Origin: Lachnospiraceae bacterium
Lineage (GTDB): Bacteria > Bacillota_A > Clostridia > Lachnospirales > Lachnospiraceae
Direction of reading: 5' to 3'
NCBI GenBank assembly: GCA_024699595.1
Contig: JAILPG010000092.1
Coordinates: 1-12,505, forward strand
Length of the DNA stretch: 12,505 bases
Positions within the stretch are counted from its first letter, which is position 1, and each line of letters starts with the position of its first letter. Positions 6,503 through 12,505 of this stretch are shown here, in pieces. The notes beneath the pieces are model-generated. The model searched no databases, was not told the DNA's origin, and saw nothing but the letters and a program-made list of their open reading frames with translations. The position numbers were made by a program, and so were the translations under genes.

Positions 6503-7129
6503 ATGGGACGAAAAACGAAGATCACAAAAGAGATGATCCTTGAAGCAGCATATGAACTTCTGGATAGATCCGGGATCGGTTCAGTTGCTATAAAACAGAT
6601 CGCCGCAAAACTTGAATGCTCGACACAGCCGGTTTCGTGGCAGTTCGGGAGTATGTCCGAACTGAAAAAAGAACTGTACTTCTACGCGGCTGACAGAGTT
6701 TATGGAGATCTTGAGGAACAGATGAAGGGAAAAGATGCAGTAGAAGCTTTTTTTCTGTCGGGTATACATTATCTGTCGATCGCCTGTGACCACCCCCATG
6801 TATTCAGGTTTCTTAACGTAGATGATCCGCTCTCCACTATAGGAGAACGGATCTATGGTGATACCAGTATTTTTTCATTTCAGTTTGATAAAGAGGCTGT
6901 AAAGATGTTTGCGGAGCAGTACGACGCTCCTTTAGAGAAGATCTCCGAAATGGTAAGGGATACGGTGATCTACACACACGGACTGGCACTTATGATGATG
7001 TTTGACGGCTACAGGCTTCCAAAAGAAACGGCCTGTAAAATGATGTATGATATGGGAATGAAACTGGCCAAAGAACTGGGCATTACTCCTAAAGGCGACT
7101 TTGAGACTTTTTATAATAATGGGCAGTAA
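6503..7129 (+). CDS. TetR/AcrR-family transcriptional regulator
   Basis: 208-aa DNA-binding regulator. Residues about 1-55 form the TetR N-terminal helix-turn-helix: TKEMILEAAYELLDRSGIGS, then VAIKQIAAKLECSTQPVSWQF as the HTH, with the recognition helix around STQPVSWQF. The remaining ~150 residues are an all-helical ligand-binding and dimerisation domain without close resemblance to a named subfamily. It starts 12 nt after the second flavoprotein with only a weak AGAGAG site, so it is probably made at low level from the same transcript. The likely target is its own operon promoter at 5266-5323, giving negative autoregulation and induction by a small molecule handled by the flavoproteins; this is inference from layout. 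It ends 6 nt from the convergent gene. Confidence 0.9.
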   Translation: MGRKTKITKEMILEAAYELLDRSGIGSVAIKQIAAKLECSTQPVSWQFGSMSELKKELYFYAADRVYGDLEEQMKGKDAVEAFFLSGIHYLSIACDHPHVFRFLNVDDPLSTIGERIYGDTSIFSFQFDKEAVKMFAEQYDAPLEKISEMVRDTVIYTHGLALMMMFDGYRLPKETACKMMYDMGMKLAKELGITPKGDFETFYNNGQ

Positions 7130-7135
7130 GCCCGC

Positions 7136-7744
7136 TCAGCTTTCTTTTCCTGCAACAATGCTCTTTATTTCTTTCCAGTCAAAACATCTCGTATAGTTGC
7201 TGTTCGGGAATTCGCACTCCCTGTTCCACGGCCTGTCAAAGACCAAAACCCGCAGATTTTTAAGATGGTCAAAAAACCTGAATGCCTTGGGAGAATCCTC
7301 AACGGCAAAATCAAATTCCATCCTGTAGTAATCTTCAAGTTCCAGACTGAAATCACTGTTCTTTATAAAGCTGTCCCTGCCGTATTTGTTCAGACAGTAC
7401 AGCCGTACATCCTTAAGTCCGTGATCATCAAGCCACTTGCGGGACGGCTCATAGGCACTGAACGGACGACCCGTGATTATCGATACTTCGTATCCCTTGC
7501 TGATCCATTCATTGATCGCAGCAGACGCTCCAGGCGTCTCGTCGTATGACAACAGCACTTCCGGTTCATGACCTCTTATCATGAACCGCTCAAACTCCTC
7601 ATCATTCAGGTCAAATGATCTGTCCAGTTCAAAATATCTGATATTCTCATACGGTACATGCTTATCAAACATTTCCACCGCGATCTGTGAAAAAGATCTC
7701 GCTGTCTCGCACAGACAGTCATCATAATCAACGTAAATCCTCAT
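7136..7744 (-). CDS. HAD-superfamily 5' nucleotidase, deoxy (NT5C-type) protein
   Basis: 202-aa cytosolic phosphatase of the HAD fold, closest in pattern to 5'(3')-deoxyribonucleotidases (NT5C, Pfam PF06941). Motif I is DYDDCLCET with nucleophile D6 and acid/base D8; motif II is IITGRP with T91; motif III is VEDSPKAF with E149, D150 and a Lys at 153. The segment VLVFDRPWNR near residues 166-175 is a typical NT5C feature. The helical cap lies between motifs I and II. A role in dephosphorylating (deoxy)nucleoside monophosphates is likely from the family, but many bacterial members have unknown substrates. It is monocistronic, convergent with the TetR gene and divergent from the hydrolase gene. 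The ribosome binding site is weak. Confidence 0.85.
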   Translation of the reverse strand: MRIYVDYDDCLCETARSFSQIAVEMFDKHVPYENIRYFELDRSFDLNDEEFERFMIRGHEPEVLLSYDETPGASAAINEWISKGYEVSIITGRPFSAYEPSRKWLDDHGLKDVRLYCLNKYGRDSFIKNSDFSLELEDYYRMEFDFAVEDSPKAFRFFDHLKNLRVLVFDRPWNRECEFPNSNYTRCFDWKEIKSIVAGKES

Positions 7745-7806
7745 CGCTCTTACCGGCCTTTATCACATACATATTCATTGAAACGGAAGATACCGAAACT
7801 GCAACT

Positions 7807-7815
7807 ATTATAACA
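7807..7815 (-). promoter_or_regulatory. Extended -10 promoter for the HAD nucleotidase gene
   Basis: The minus strand reads TGTTATAAT, a TG-N-TATAAT element 62 nt upstream of the ATG at 7744. A -35 hexamer is not clear. Together with the plus-strand promoter at 7860-7889 it forms a divergent promoter region. Confidence 0.5.
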
Positions 7816-7859
7816 TGACAGGATAGCAGAAAACAGAAACGTTCCCTTACTTAAGCTGT

Positions 7860-7889
7860 TTGCACCAACCGGCCCCGGTATCATATAAT
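7860..7889 (+). promoter_or_regulatory. Promoter of the alpha/beta-hydrolase gene, with a GC-rich dyad in the spacer
   Basis: TTGCAC (7860-7865) and TATAAT (7884-7889) are separated by 18 nt. Inside that spacer lies the inverted repeat ACCGG-CC-CCGGT (7868-7879), which stands out in AT-rich surroundings and could be a regulator site. The expected start is near 7896, giving a leader of about 30 nt. Confidence 0.5.
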
Positions 7890-7926
7890 CATATTGGGAT
7901 TAAAGCCCATATTTAAGGAGGAAAAA

Positions 7927-8988
7927 ATGGCTGAGACAAAAAAGATAAATGATGACAGATGGCAGATCACAGACGGACACGTACGGTTTTCAGATCCGGA
8001 CGGATTAACCCTAAAATCCCTCCTGGAGGATCCGCTCATCAAAGATATAGCAGCGGATGCGATCAAGGAATGGGATCTGTCCAAAGAAGAATTCTATGAC
8101 TGGACTCTCGGTGAGATAGCACAAAAAGTCGGATGGGGCAATCCCGGGCGGGGGCTTGAAAGATTATTCGAGGCCGCCTTGCAGGGACAATACTGCTACA
8201 GGCTGTATTCGGACGACGAGATTAAAAAAGCCCCCGAAAAGGAACATGTAAGTATCGTTCATTTTCCGTCTGATGATGCTTCTGCGGGTGATAAGCCTTA
8301 CATTTTCCTAGTTCCCGGAGGAGGCTTTGTAAATGTCTGGAATCTTACGGAAGGATGGCCGGTTGCACGCATTTTTAACGAGCTTGGATATAACGTATTC
8401 ATCCTTACATATCAGGTAGGGATCGAAGGCGCTGCGGTAGCCGCAATGGATAACATGGCAAGAGCTTTTGAAGTGATAAGGTCAAACAGGGACAGGTTTC
8501 ATGTCGATCCGGACAGATACATTACATGCGGTTTTTCCGCAGGCGGATATGTGATCTGCCTGTGGAATACGGAGAAAGGCTACAGGTCGTTTGGCATTCA
8601 TAAGCCGGCAGCCTGTTTTCCCATTTATCCCGTGACCTCATACCGTATATTTGACGAAGAAGACTGGGATGAGGGCGAGGATAAGGACGAATTCGCAAGA
8701 TCAGGCACCGGCTGTTGCATGAAAGAAGCCTGCAGCAGCTGTTTCGAGATACCCACGCACGTGGAGGGTTTTCCTCCGACGGCAATATTTGTTGCAGCCG
8801 AGGATGAGCTCATAAGCCCGGATCATTCAAAGAACCTTGCTGAAGCATTAAAGCAGGCTGATATCCCCTGCAGACTTGAGATAGGACCCACCGGCGGACA
8901 CGGATTTGCGGACGGTGTCGGAATGTGCATGGAAGGCTGGCCGGAACGTGCAGTCAGATGGTATGAAGAAAAAAGCATTACATCCTGA
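7927..8988 (+). CDS. Alpha/beta-hydrolase (esterase/lipase-like, BD-FAE/HSL-type fold)
   Basis: 353-aa predicted carboxylester hydrolase, cytosolic because no signal peptide is seen. The oxyanion loop is PGGGF (130-134, in place of HGGG). The nucleophile elbow is GFSAGG with Ser204, the acid is Asp293 in VAAEDEL, and the base is His325 in GGHGF, so the triad is complete and correctly ordered. An N-terminal extension of about 115 residues without recognised motif precedes the fold and contains a VGWGNPGRGLERL stretch. Residues 263-272 form a cysteine-rich insert (CCX4CX2C) between nucleophile and acid. ATG 7927 was chosen because AAGGAGG ends 5 nt before it; the frame also has a TTG at 7894 that lacks such a site. 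In relatives the substrates are often acetylated sugars or short esters; the actual substrate is unknown. Confidence 0.85.
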   Translation: MAETKKINDDRWQITDGHVRFSDPDGLTLKSLLEDPLIKDIAADAIKEWDLSKEEFYDWTLGEIAQKVGWGNPGRGLERLFEAALQGQYCYRLYSDDEIKKAPEKEHVSIVHFPSDDASAGDKPYIFLVPGGGFVNVWNLTEGWPVARIFNELGYNVFILTYQVGIEGAAVAAMDNMARAFEVIRSNRDRFHVDPDRYITCGFSAGGYVICLWNTEKGYRSFGIHKPAACFPIYPVTSYRIFDEEDWDEGEDKDEFARSGTGCCMKEACSSCFEIPTHVEGFPPTAIFVAAEDELISPDHSKNLAEALKQADIPCRLEIGPTGGHGFADGVGMCMEGWPERAVRWYEEKSITS

Positions 8989-9027
8989 GTATGATTCTTT
9001 TCCGCAAAACAGCGGGCTGATATTATG

Positions 9028-9783
9028 CTACTTTCCGATGAGCTTTTCTATGCTTTTTTCATCAGCGGACGGGAACTGTCGGAGGATACGGTCTGCGATC
9101 CTCTGTCTGCTGTCCTGCGGTCTCTCATTATACGCAGCAGTAACTGCCTCATAACCCCAAAGCGCCTCGGGAGGCAGCAGCACGGATACAGGCATGCCGT
9201 ATTCGCCGCCGCGTTTGTTCACTCTTTTGTGAAAATCAGCGATAACCAGATAGGTCTGCATCTGAAGCCCGGTCACTATGCCCGGGAAATTCTTCTCTCC
9301 GCCCTTTCCGAAGCCTGCTTTTTTCTTTAATTCCGTAGACAGTATCTGGTCCGTGGGGAAAGTCATGTCCCCGTCTTCGTCCTTTCCGGTGAGCATATCC
9401 ATGATCTTCTTTTCCCTGCGGTTTGCAAGACCGTCTTCGTAACGCGCATCAAAGTCATATCCGTTTCTTCTGTAATTGACAAAGTACGGCAGCCACTCAA
9501 GACTTATGAAGCCTGCCTTTTGGTCAAAAAATTTCCCGTACGCCACCTGATGCGACGAAGCGATGATCTCGCGCCACTCCCATGGATCCTCGTCTTTGAT
9601 CCCGGTCCACCAGTAATCGGGCGACACATGCTCCTCCGCGGAAAATCCTTCCACCTCTCCCGCAAACAGCGGCAGAAATCCGATCTCATTTATCCAGTTT
9701 ATAAGCTCTTTCCAGGTGCGGATACGATAAGGGTCATTCCATGAAAGCCCGCGCATGATCCACACACCATCCTCTACTGCCAT
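9028..9783 (-). CDS. Uncharacterised conserved protein, possibly AlkZ-related
   Basis: 251-aa soluble protein. It resembles a family of clostridial proteins that I recall being labelled AlkZ-related, after the AlkZ/YcaQ DNA glycosylases, but no catalytic motif can be confirmed by eye. Notable segments are the Trp-rich N-terminus (WIMRGLSWNDPYRIRTWKEL), SPDYWWTGIKDEDPWEWREI, FDQKAGFISLEWLPYFVNYR and KKKAGFGKGGEKNFPGIVTG followed by LQMQTYLVIADF, and a C-terminal ALWGYEAVTAAYNERP. No signal peptide or membrane helix is seen. AAGGGAG lies about 6 nt before the ATG. It is monocistronic, convergent with the hydrolase (39 nt apart) and divergent from the transporter gene. Alternative: a DNA- or nucleic-acid-binding protein without enzymatic role. 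The gene is certainly real; its function is not assigned. Confidence 0.75.
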   Translation of the reverse strand: MAVEDGVWIMRGLSWNDPYRIRTWKELINWINEIGFLPLFAGEVEGFSAEEHVSPDYWWTGIKDEDPWEWREIIASSHQVAYGKFFDQKAGFISLEWLPYFVNYRRNGYDFDARYEDGLANRREKKIMDMLTGKDEDGDMTFPTDQILSTELKKKAGFGKGGEKNFPGIVTGLQMQTYLVIADFHKRVNKRGGEYGMPVSVLLPPEALWGYEAVTAAYNERPQDSRQRIADRILRQFPSADEKSIEKLIGK

Positions 9784-9855
9784 GCTTCACTCCCTTGTAA
9801 TGTTTAAATATCAGTTTTGATCCGGCGTCTCAGGGGTCCATTCCTGTATAAGCTG

Positions 9856-9864
9856 TGCTATAAT
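9856..9864 (+). promoter_or_regulatory. Extended -10 promoter for the Na/Pi cotransporter homologue
   Basis: TGCTATAAT is a TG-N-TATAAT element with no clear -35. The start would be near 9871, leaving a leader of about 65 nt to the mini-ORF at 9937. The leader contains a short inverted repeat CTGTA-GTA-TACAG (9887-9899) that could be an operator, though five-base arms are weak evidence. Confidence 0.5.
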
Positions 9865-9936
9865 TTATCTGATGGTTTTCCCTAGTCTGTAGTATACAGG
9901 TAAATCCACAAACCTACAAACCGGAGGTCATTACAT

Positions 9937-9960
9937 ATGGAAAGGATAATGATCAGATGA
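9937..9960 (+). CDS. Seven-codon leader mini-ORF (MERIMIR) upstream of the transporter
   Basis: GGAGG (9923-9927) lies 9 nt before an ATG that opens MERIMIR and stops at TGA 9958-9960. That stop overlaps the transporter start as ATGA. The strongest ribosome binding site in the leader therefore belongs to the mini-ORF, while the transporter start has only AAAGGA 10 nt upstream, inside the mini-ORF. This geometry suggests translational coupling. It could also be a chance ORF, since seven codons carry no statistical signal. Confidence 0.35.
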   Translation: MERIMIR

Positions 9961-11762
9961 GCGCAATGGAGATACTTACGGTACTGACAGGCATGTTCGG
10001 CGGACTTGCGCTGTTTCTTTTCGGAATGGATACCATGAGCGATTCCCTGTCATCCATGACGGGGGGCGTGCTTAACAGACTGCTGGGAGTGGTGACGAAA
10101 AACAGGTTTACTGCCTTTTTGTTCGGAACCTGTCTGACTGCCATAGTACAGTCCTCTTCGGCAGTGTCAGTGCTGACGGTGGGACTTGTAAACTCCGGCA
10201 TCATAAAGTTACAGCAGGCTATTGGGTTACTTATCGGCGGTGGATTGGGATCCACAGCTACTGCCTGGATCTTATCCCTGAACGCTCTGGACGGTGCATC
10301 ATTTTTGATGACCCTTATAAAGCCCAGCACCAGTGCTCCTTTTCTGGCTGTGATAGCCGTGGCCATAACCATGTTTGCGAAAAATGAAAAGCTCATAAAC
10401 ATAGCCCATGCGATACTTGGCTTTTCCGTGATGATGATAGGCATGAACCTCATGGGTCAGGGTGTAGCGCCTTTAAAGGAACTGCCGGCTCTTAAGGCGG
10501 CTCTCGTAAGCTTTTCAAATCCCCTGTTTGGATTTCTGTTTGCTCTTGTCTTTACCATGCTGATACAGAGTTCGGACGCCACCATAGGTATAGTCCAGGC
10601 CTTTGCCCTGTCCGTGGGCGTAAGCTTTGCATCGGCCATACCCCTTATCTGCGGCGCTCAGGTCGGAACCTGTGTGACTGCGTTAATATCCTCTCTTGGA
10701 GCCTCAAACAACGGAAAGCGCACTGCTCTTATGAACCTGTATTACGCCCTGTTAAAGGTCGTATCCTTTATGGTGCTTTTCTATGCGGCAAGCGCCATCC
10801 GGCATTTTTCATTTATGAATGATCCGGTAGGGAGCATAGGCATACCCCTGTGGCATACGGGCATAAACATCTTTGGAGCGCTGCTCTGGATACCCGGAAG
10901 CTCCTTTATAGTCCTGCTTGCAAATAAGACTATCCCACTAAACGAGGAGGAGAGGCAGGCACGGGAAAATATGCTCACCATGCTGGACGAAAACCTGCTG
11001 CCAAATATCGCCATCGCCTTAAAACAGACGGACAGAGCGGTATGCATACAGGCCCGGACAGTCGGAGAAACCATGCAGTTCATTATCCGGCATGACCCCG
11101 AAAATGAAAAGGAGACCCGGAAACTGCTTAGGCGTATAGCTTCCTATCGGGAGCAGATAGAGCATTATCTCATGGAGCTTTCAGCAAGAGCCGCAAATAC
11201 CGATGCGGCCAGATATGTCATGCTGCTTACAAATGTAAATACAGCCTTTGGAGAGATAGGCGCCATCATGGAAAGGCTCCATGAAAACATCCCCAGGTTT
11301 ATTGAGTCCGGAAGCGCGGAACTCTTAAGCGATCAGGATAAGGTAGAGATCCGGGTACTGGGGAGCGCCATCAGCGAGATACTGGAGCTTACCATAACAG
11401 GATATGAATCAAAGAACGCCCTGCTTTCTAATACCATGCAGGTATACCGTGAGGAGTTCATGGCCATGAGCGACGTGGTAAAGCGGCGGCATATCAGGCA
11501 GATGCACGGTGCAGAGGGACGCAGGATGGCTACGACAACCTTTACCGACATCTGCTATACACAGGAGAAACTGATAGATTACTGTGATATCGTGGCGGAT
11601 GCACTGATCAAATACAATGTGGTCATAGGAAAGAACAAAGCTGTAACCGCCCGGGATACCGAAGAGACCAGAAGTAATGTCAGAAAGCTGTTTGAGGATA
11701 AATACCAGCTCCTGCAGCTTGAGATGGGTGAGGACGGCAGGATAACAGATGCAGCTTTATGA
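9957..11762 (+). CDS. Na/Pi cotransporter family protein with PhoU-like C-terminal domain
   Basis: 601-aa inner-membrane protein of the NptA/PNaS family, which takes up phosphate with sodium. About 8 hydrophobic segments fill residues 5-330 as two inverted repeats, followed by a soluble helical PhoU-like domain (about 340-580). Repeat 1 has the canonical QSSS motif (65-68). Its usual GANIGTT loop reads GGGLGST (94-100). Repeat 2 reads QSSD (204-207) instead of QSSS and GAQVGTC (233-239) instead of GANIGTT. The core substrate and sodium-binding positions are therefore partly changed, so phosphate may not be the real substrate. The start at 9957 overlaps a leader mini-ORF stop; an in-frame ATG at 9966 is an alternative. 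It ends 17 nt from the convergent gene. No pho-type operator was identified. Confidence 0.9.
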   Translation: MSAMEILTVLTGMFGGLALFLFGMDTMSDSLSSMTGGVLNRLLGVVTKNRFTAFLFGTCLTAIVQSSSAVSVLTVGLVNSGIIKLQQAIGLLIGGGLGSTATAWILSLNALDGASFLMTLIKPSTSAPFLAVIAVAITMFAKNEKLINIAHAILGFSVMMIGMNLMGQGVAPLKELPALKAALVSFSNPLFGFLFALVFTMLIQSSDATIGIVQAFALSVGVSFASAIPLICGAQVGTCVTALISSLGASNNGKRTALMNLYYALLKVVSFMVLFYAASAIRHFSFMNDPVGSIGIPLWHTGINIFGALLWIPGSSFIVLLANKTIPLNEEERQARENMLTMLDENLLPNIAIALKQTDRAVCIQARTVGETMQFIIRHDPENEKETRKLLRRIASYREQIEHYLMELSARAANTDAARYVMLLTNVNTAFGEIGAIMERLHENIPRFIESGSAELLSDQDKVEIRVLGSAISEILELTITGYESKNALLSNTMQVYREEFMAMSDVVKRRHIRQMHGAEGRRMATTTFTDICYTQEKLIDYCDIVADALIKYNVVIGKNKAVTARDTEETRSNVRKLFEDKYQLLQLEMGEDGRITDAAL

Positions 11763-11789
11763 AAAACCCCCGTAAAATCTTATTTACGG
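11762..11789 (-). terminator. Rho-independent terminator of the right-edge minus-strand gene
   Basis: On the minus strand, CCGTAAA (11789-11783) pairs perfectly with TTTACGG (11776-11770) around a 6-nt loop, followed by GGG and TTTTT. The stem begins in the last two codons of the gene and its TAA stop lies in the loop. The T-run abuts the convergent transporter stop codon. In the plus direction there is no T-run after the hairpin, so it should act mainly on the minus-strand transcript. Confidence 0.6.
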
Positions 11790-12505
11790 TACAGTACTGC
11801 CATGCCGTTTAGCATGGGGCTGTCCTTGACCGGATAATACACACCGCGTCCATGCTCTCCACTATCTGTCTCTATGAAAATATTGACCTTCAGTTCATTG
11901 CCCTTTTGATCCTTAAGCTTTACATAGGTCATCTGGGGATAGTAATTTCCCGTAAACTGTACGGCTTTCGCGTTGTTTACCTCATGCCATACTTCATTCT
12001 CATCCACCACTCCGACCTGTATCATCGTTGCAGAGGCATTTACGGAGCCGTCGCCTTCGGCAAGGGCATCCAGAAGATTCTGTGCAGCCTCGCTCTTTTC
12101 TATCCCAAGCGCTTTTGCTTCATCGCTGTTTAAAAAAGCATCGTAGCCATAGAGCTCCGCCGCGTCGGATATATCCATGTCCGCTGCTCCGGTCAGATCC
12201 GACCCGTCTTTATCCGTAAGCTTAATATCTATCCAGTATAATTCCTTCTGTGTCTGTGACTTTTTATCCGGCTTTCTCCATAGAGCCATCTCCCAGATAC
12301 CGGCCACATCATAAGGATCTGTAAAAGGCTCTTCCGAGCTGTCATCATAAGAACCACGGTCAAAGAACCAGTCAAAATCCGCTATATCGGCTTCCCCGGG
12401 GATCTCAAAGCCAAGGACTTCCTCGGTGTACTGATCCGAATTGTCCTTCGAAGAAAAGAGTCCGGGTACAAGGTCTTCAGGTGTCGCGTTGAACAATTCA
12501 TCACA
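11780..12505 (-). CDS. Uncharacterised acidic protein, N-terminus beyond right edge
   Basis: The frame is open through the right edge of the window, so at least 241 C-terminal residues are seen and the true start is outside. I do not recognise it. The visible part is acidic and soluble, with Asp/Glu-rich stretches (SSEEPFTDPYDVAGIWEMAL, DKDGSDLTGAADMDISD). The C-terminal half looks beta-rich: SATMIQVGVVDENEVWHEV, YYPQMTYVKLKDQKGNELKV and NIFIETDSGEHGRGVYYPV. No membrane segment is seen in this part. A TTG at 12496 could mimic a start but has no ribosome binding site in view and upstream codons stay open. It ends in its own terminator and is convergent with the transporter gene. Confidence 0.7.
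   Translation of the reverse strand, partial: CDELFNATPEDLVPGLFSSKDNSDQYTEEVLGFEIPGEADIADFDWFFDRGSYDDSSEEPFTDPYDVAGIWEMALWRKPDKKSQTQKELYWIDIKLTDKDGSDLTGAADMDISDAAELYGYDAFLNSDEAKALGIEKSEAAQNLLDALAEGDGSVNASATMIQVGVVDENEVWHEVNNAKAVQFTGNYYPQMTYVKLKDQKGNELKVNIFIETDSGEHGRGVYYPVKDSPMLNGMAVLYRK

Noticed and set aside
7121..7133. GGGC-AGTAA-GCCC hairpin between the convergent TetR and HAD genes
   Set aside because: Only a 4-bp stem, overlaps the TetR stop codon and lacks a clean T-run on either strand; too weak to call a terminator.
5215..9900. Exact 13-base repeat TGTAGTATACAGG at 5215-5227 and 9888-9900
   Set aside because: About one or two such 13-mers are expected by chance in a 12.5-kb window; the first copy lies in the transposase remnant and the second in a promoter leader, with no shared flanks.
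9953..11083. Minus-strand open frames opposite the Na/Pi cotransporter gene (9953-10453, 10781-11083)
   Set aside because: Antisense shadows of the recognised membrane protein gene, with no recognisable family or initiation signals.

Overview
The window (12,505 bases) looks like a chromosomal stretch from a Gram-positive anaerobe of the class Clostridia, most likely a Lachnospiraceae (Butyrivibrio/Roseburia-like) bacterium. This is inferred from moderate GC, strong AGGAGG-type ribosome binding sites, sigma-A and extended -10 promoters, and gene types such as the flavoprotein pair, the Na/Pi cotransporter with a PhoU-like tail and the NT5C-type HAD phosphatase. Species cannot be fixed from this sequence alone. 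No rRNA, tRNA, CRISPR array or intact insertion sequence was seen.

Left block, 1-5096, all on the minus strand. Read in transcription order it is: a small unrecognised cytosolic protein (157 aa), aat (leucyl/phenylalanyl-tRNA-protein transferase), a membrane CHASE-GGDEF diguanylate cyclase with its own extended -10 promoter, clpS, and clpA (runs off the left edge). Aat, ClpS and ClpA are successive steps of the bacterial N-degron pathway. Aat adds Leu or Phe to proteins starting with Arg or Lys, ClpS binds the destabilising N-terminus, and ClpA unfolds the substrate into ClpP. ClpP is not in the window. A c-di-GMP synthesising enzyme sits in the middle of this cluster. Just upstream of the small protein lies what appears to be the tail of a PD-(D/E)XK (Rpn-type) transposase gene, whose codons supply the Shine-Dalgarno sequence of the next gene.

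Middle block, 5266-7129, plus strand: a tight operon of two flavodoxin-like proteins and a TetR-family regulator. A consensus-like sigma-A promoter precedes it. Two overlapping copies of ATATAAA-N4-TTTATAT cover the end of the -10 box and the transcription start, and are the best candidates for the TetR protein's own operator. The first flavoprotein carries a cysteine motif but a poor FMN phosphate loop; the second has the loop but not the cysteines.

Right block: a minus-strand HAD/NT5C-type 5'-nucleotidase (7136-7744), a divergent plus-strand alpha/beta-hydrolase (7927-8988), a minus-strand 251-aa protein resembling AlkZ-related proteins (9028-9783), a plus-strand Na/Pi cotransporter homologue with a PhoU-like C-terminus (9957-11762) preceded by a 7-codon mini-ORF, and a minus-strand unrecognised ORF open at the right edge (11780-12505) ending in a hairpin terminator. 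These look like independently transcribed housekeeping or accessory genes.

All genes are tightly packed; no gap over 300 bases lacks a gene.
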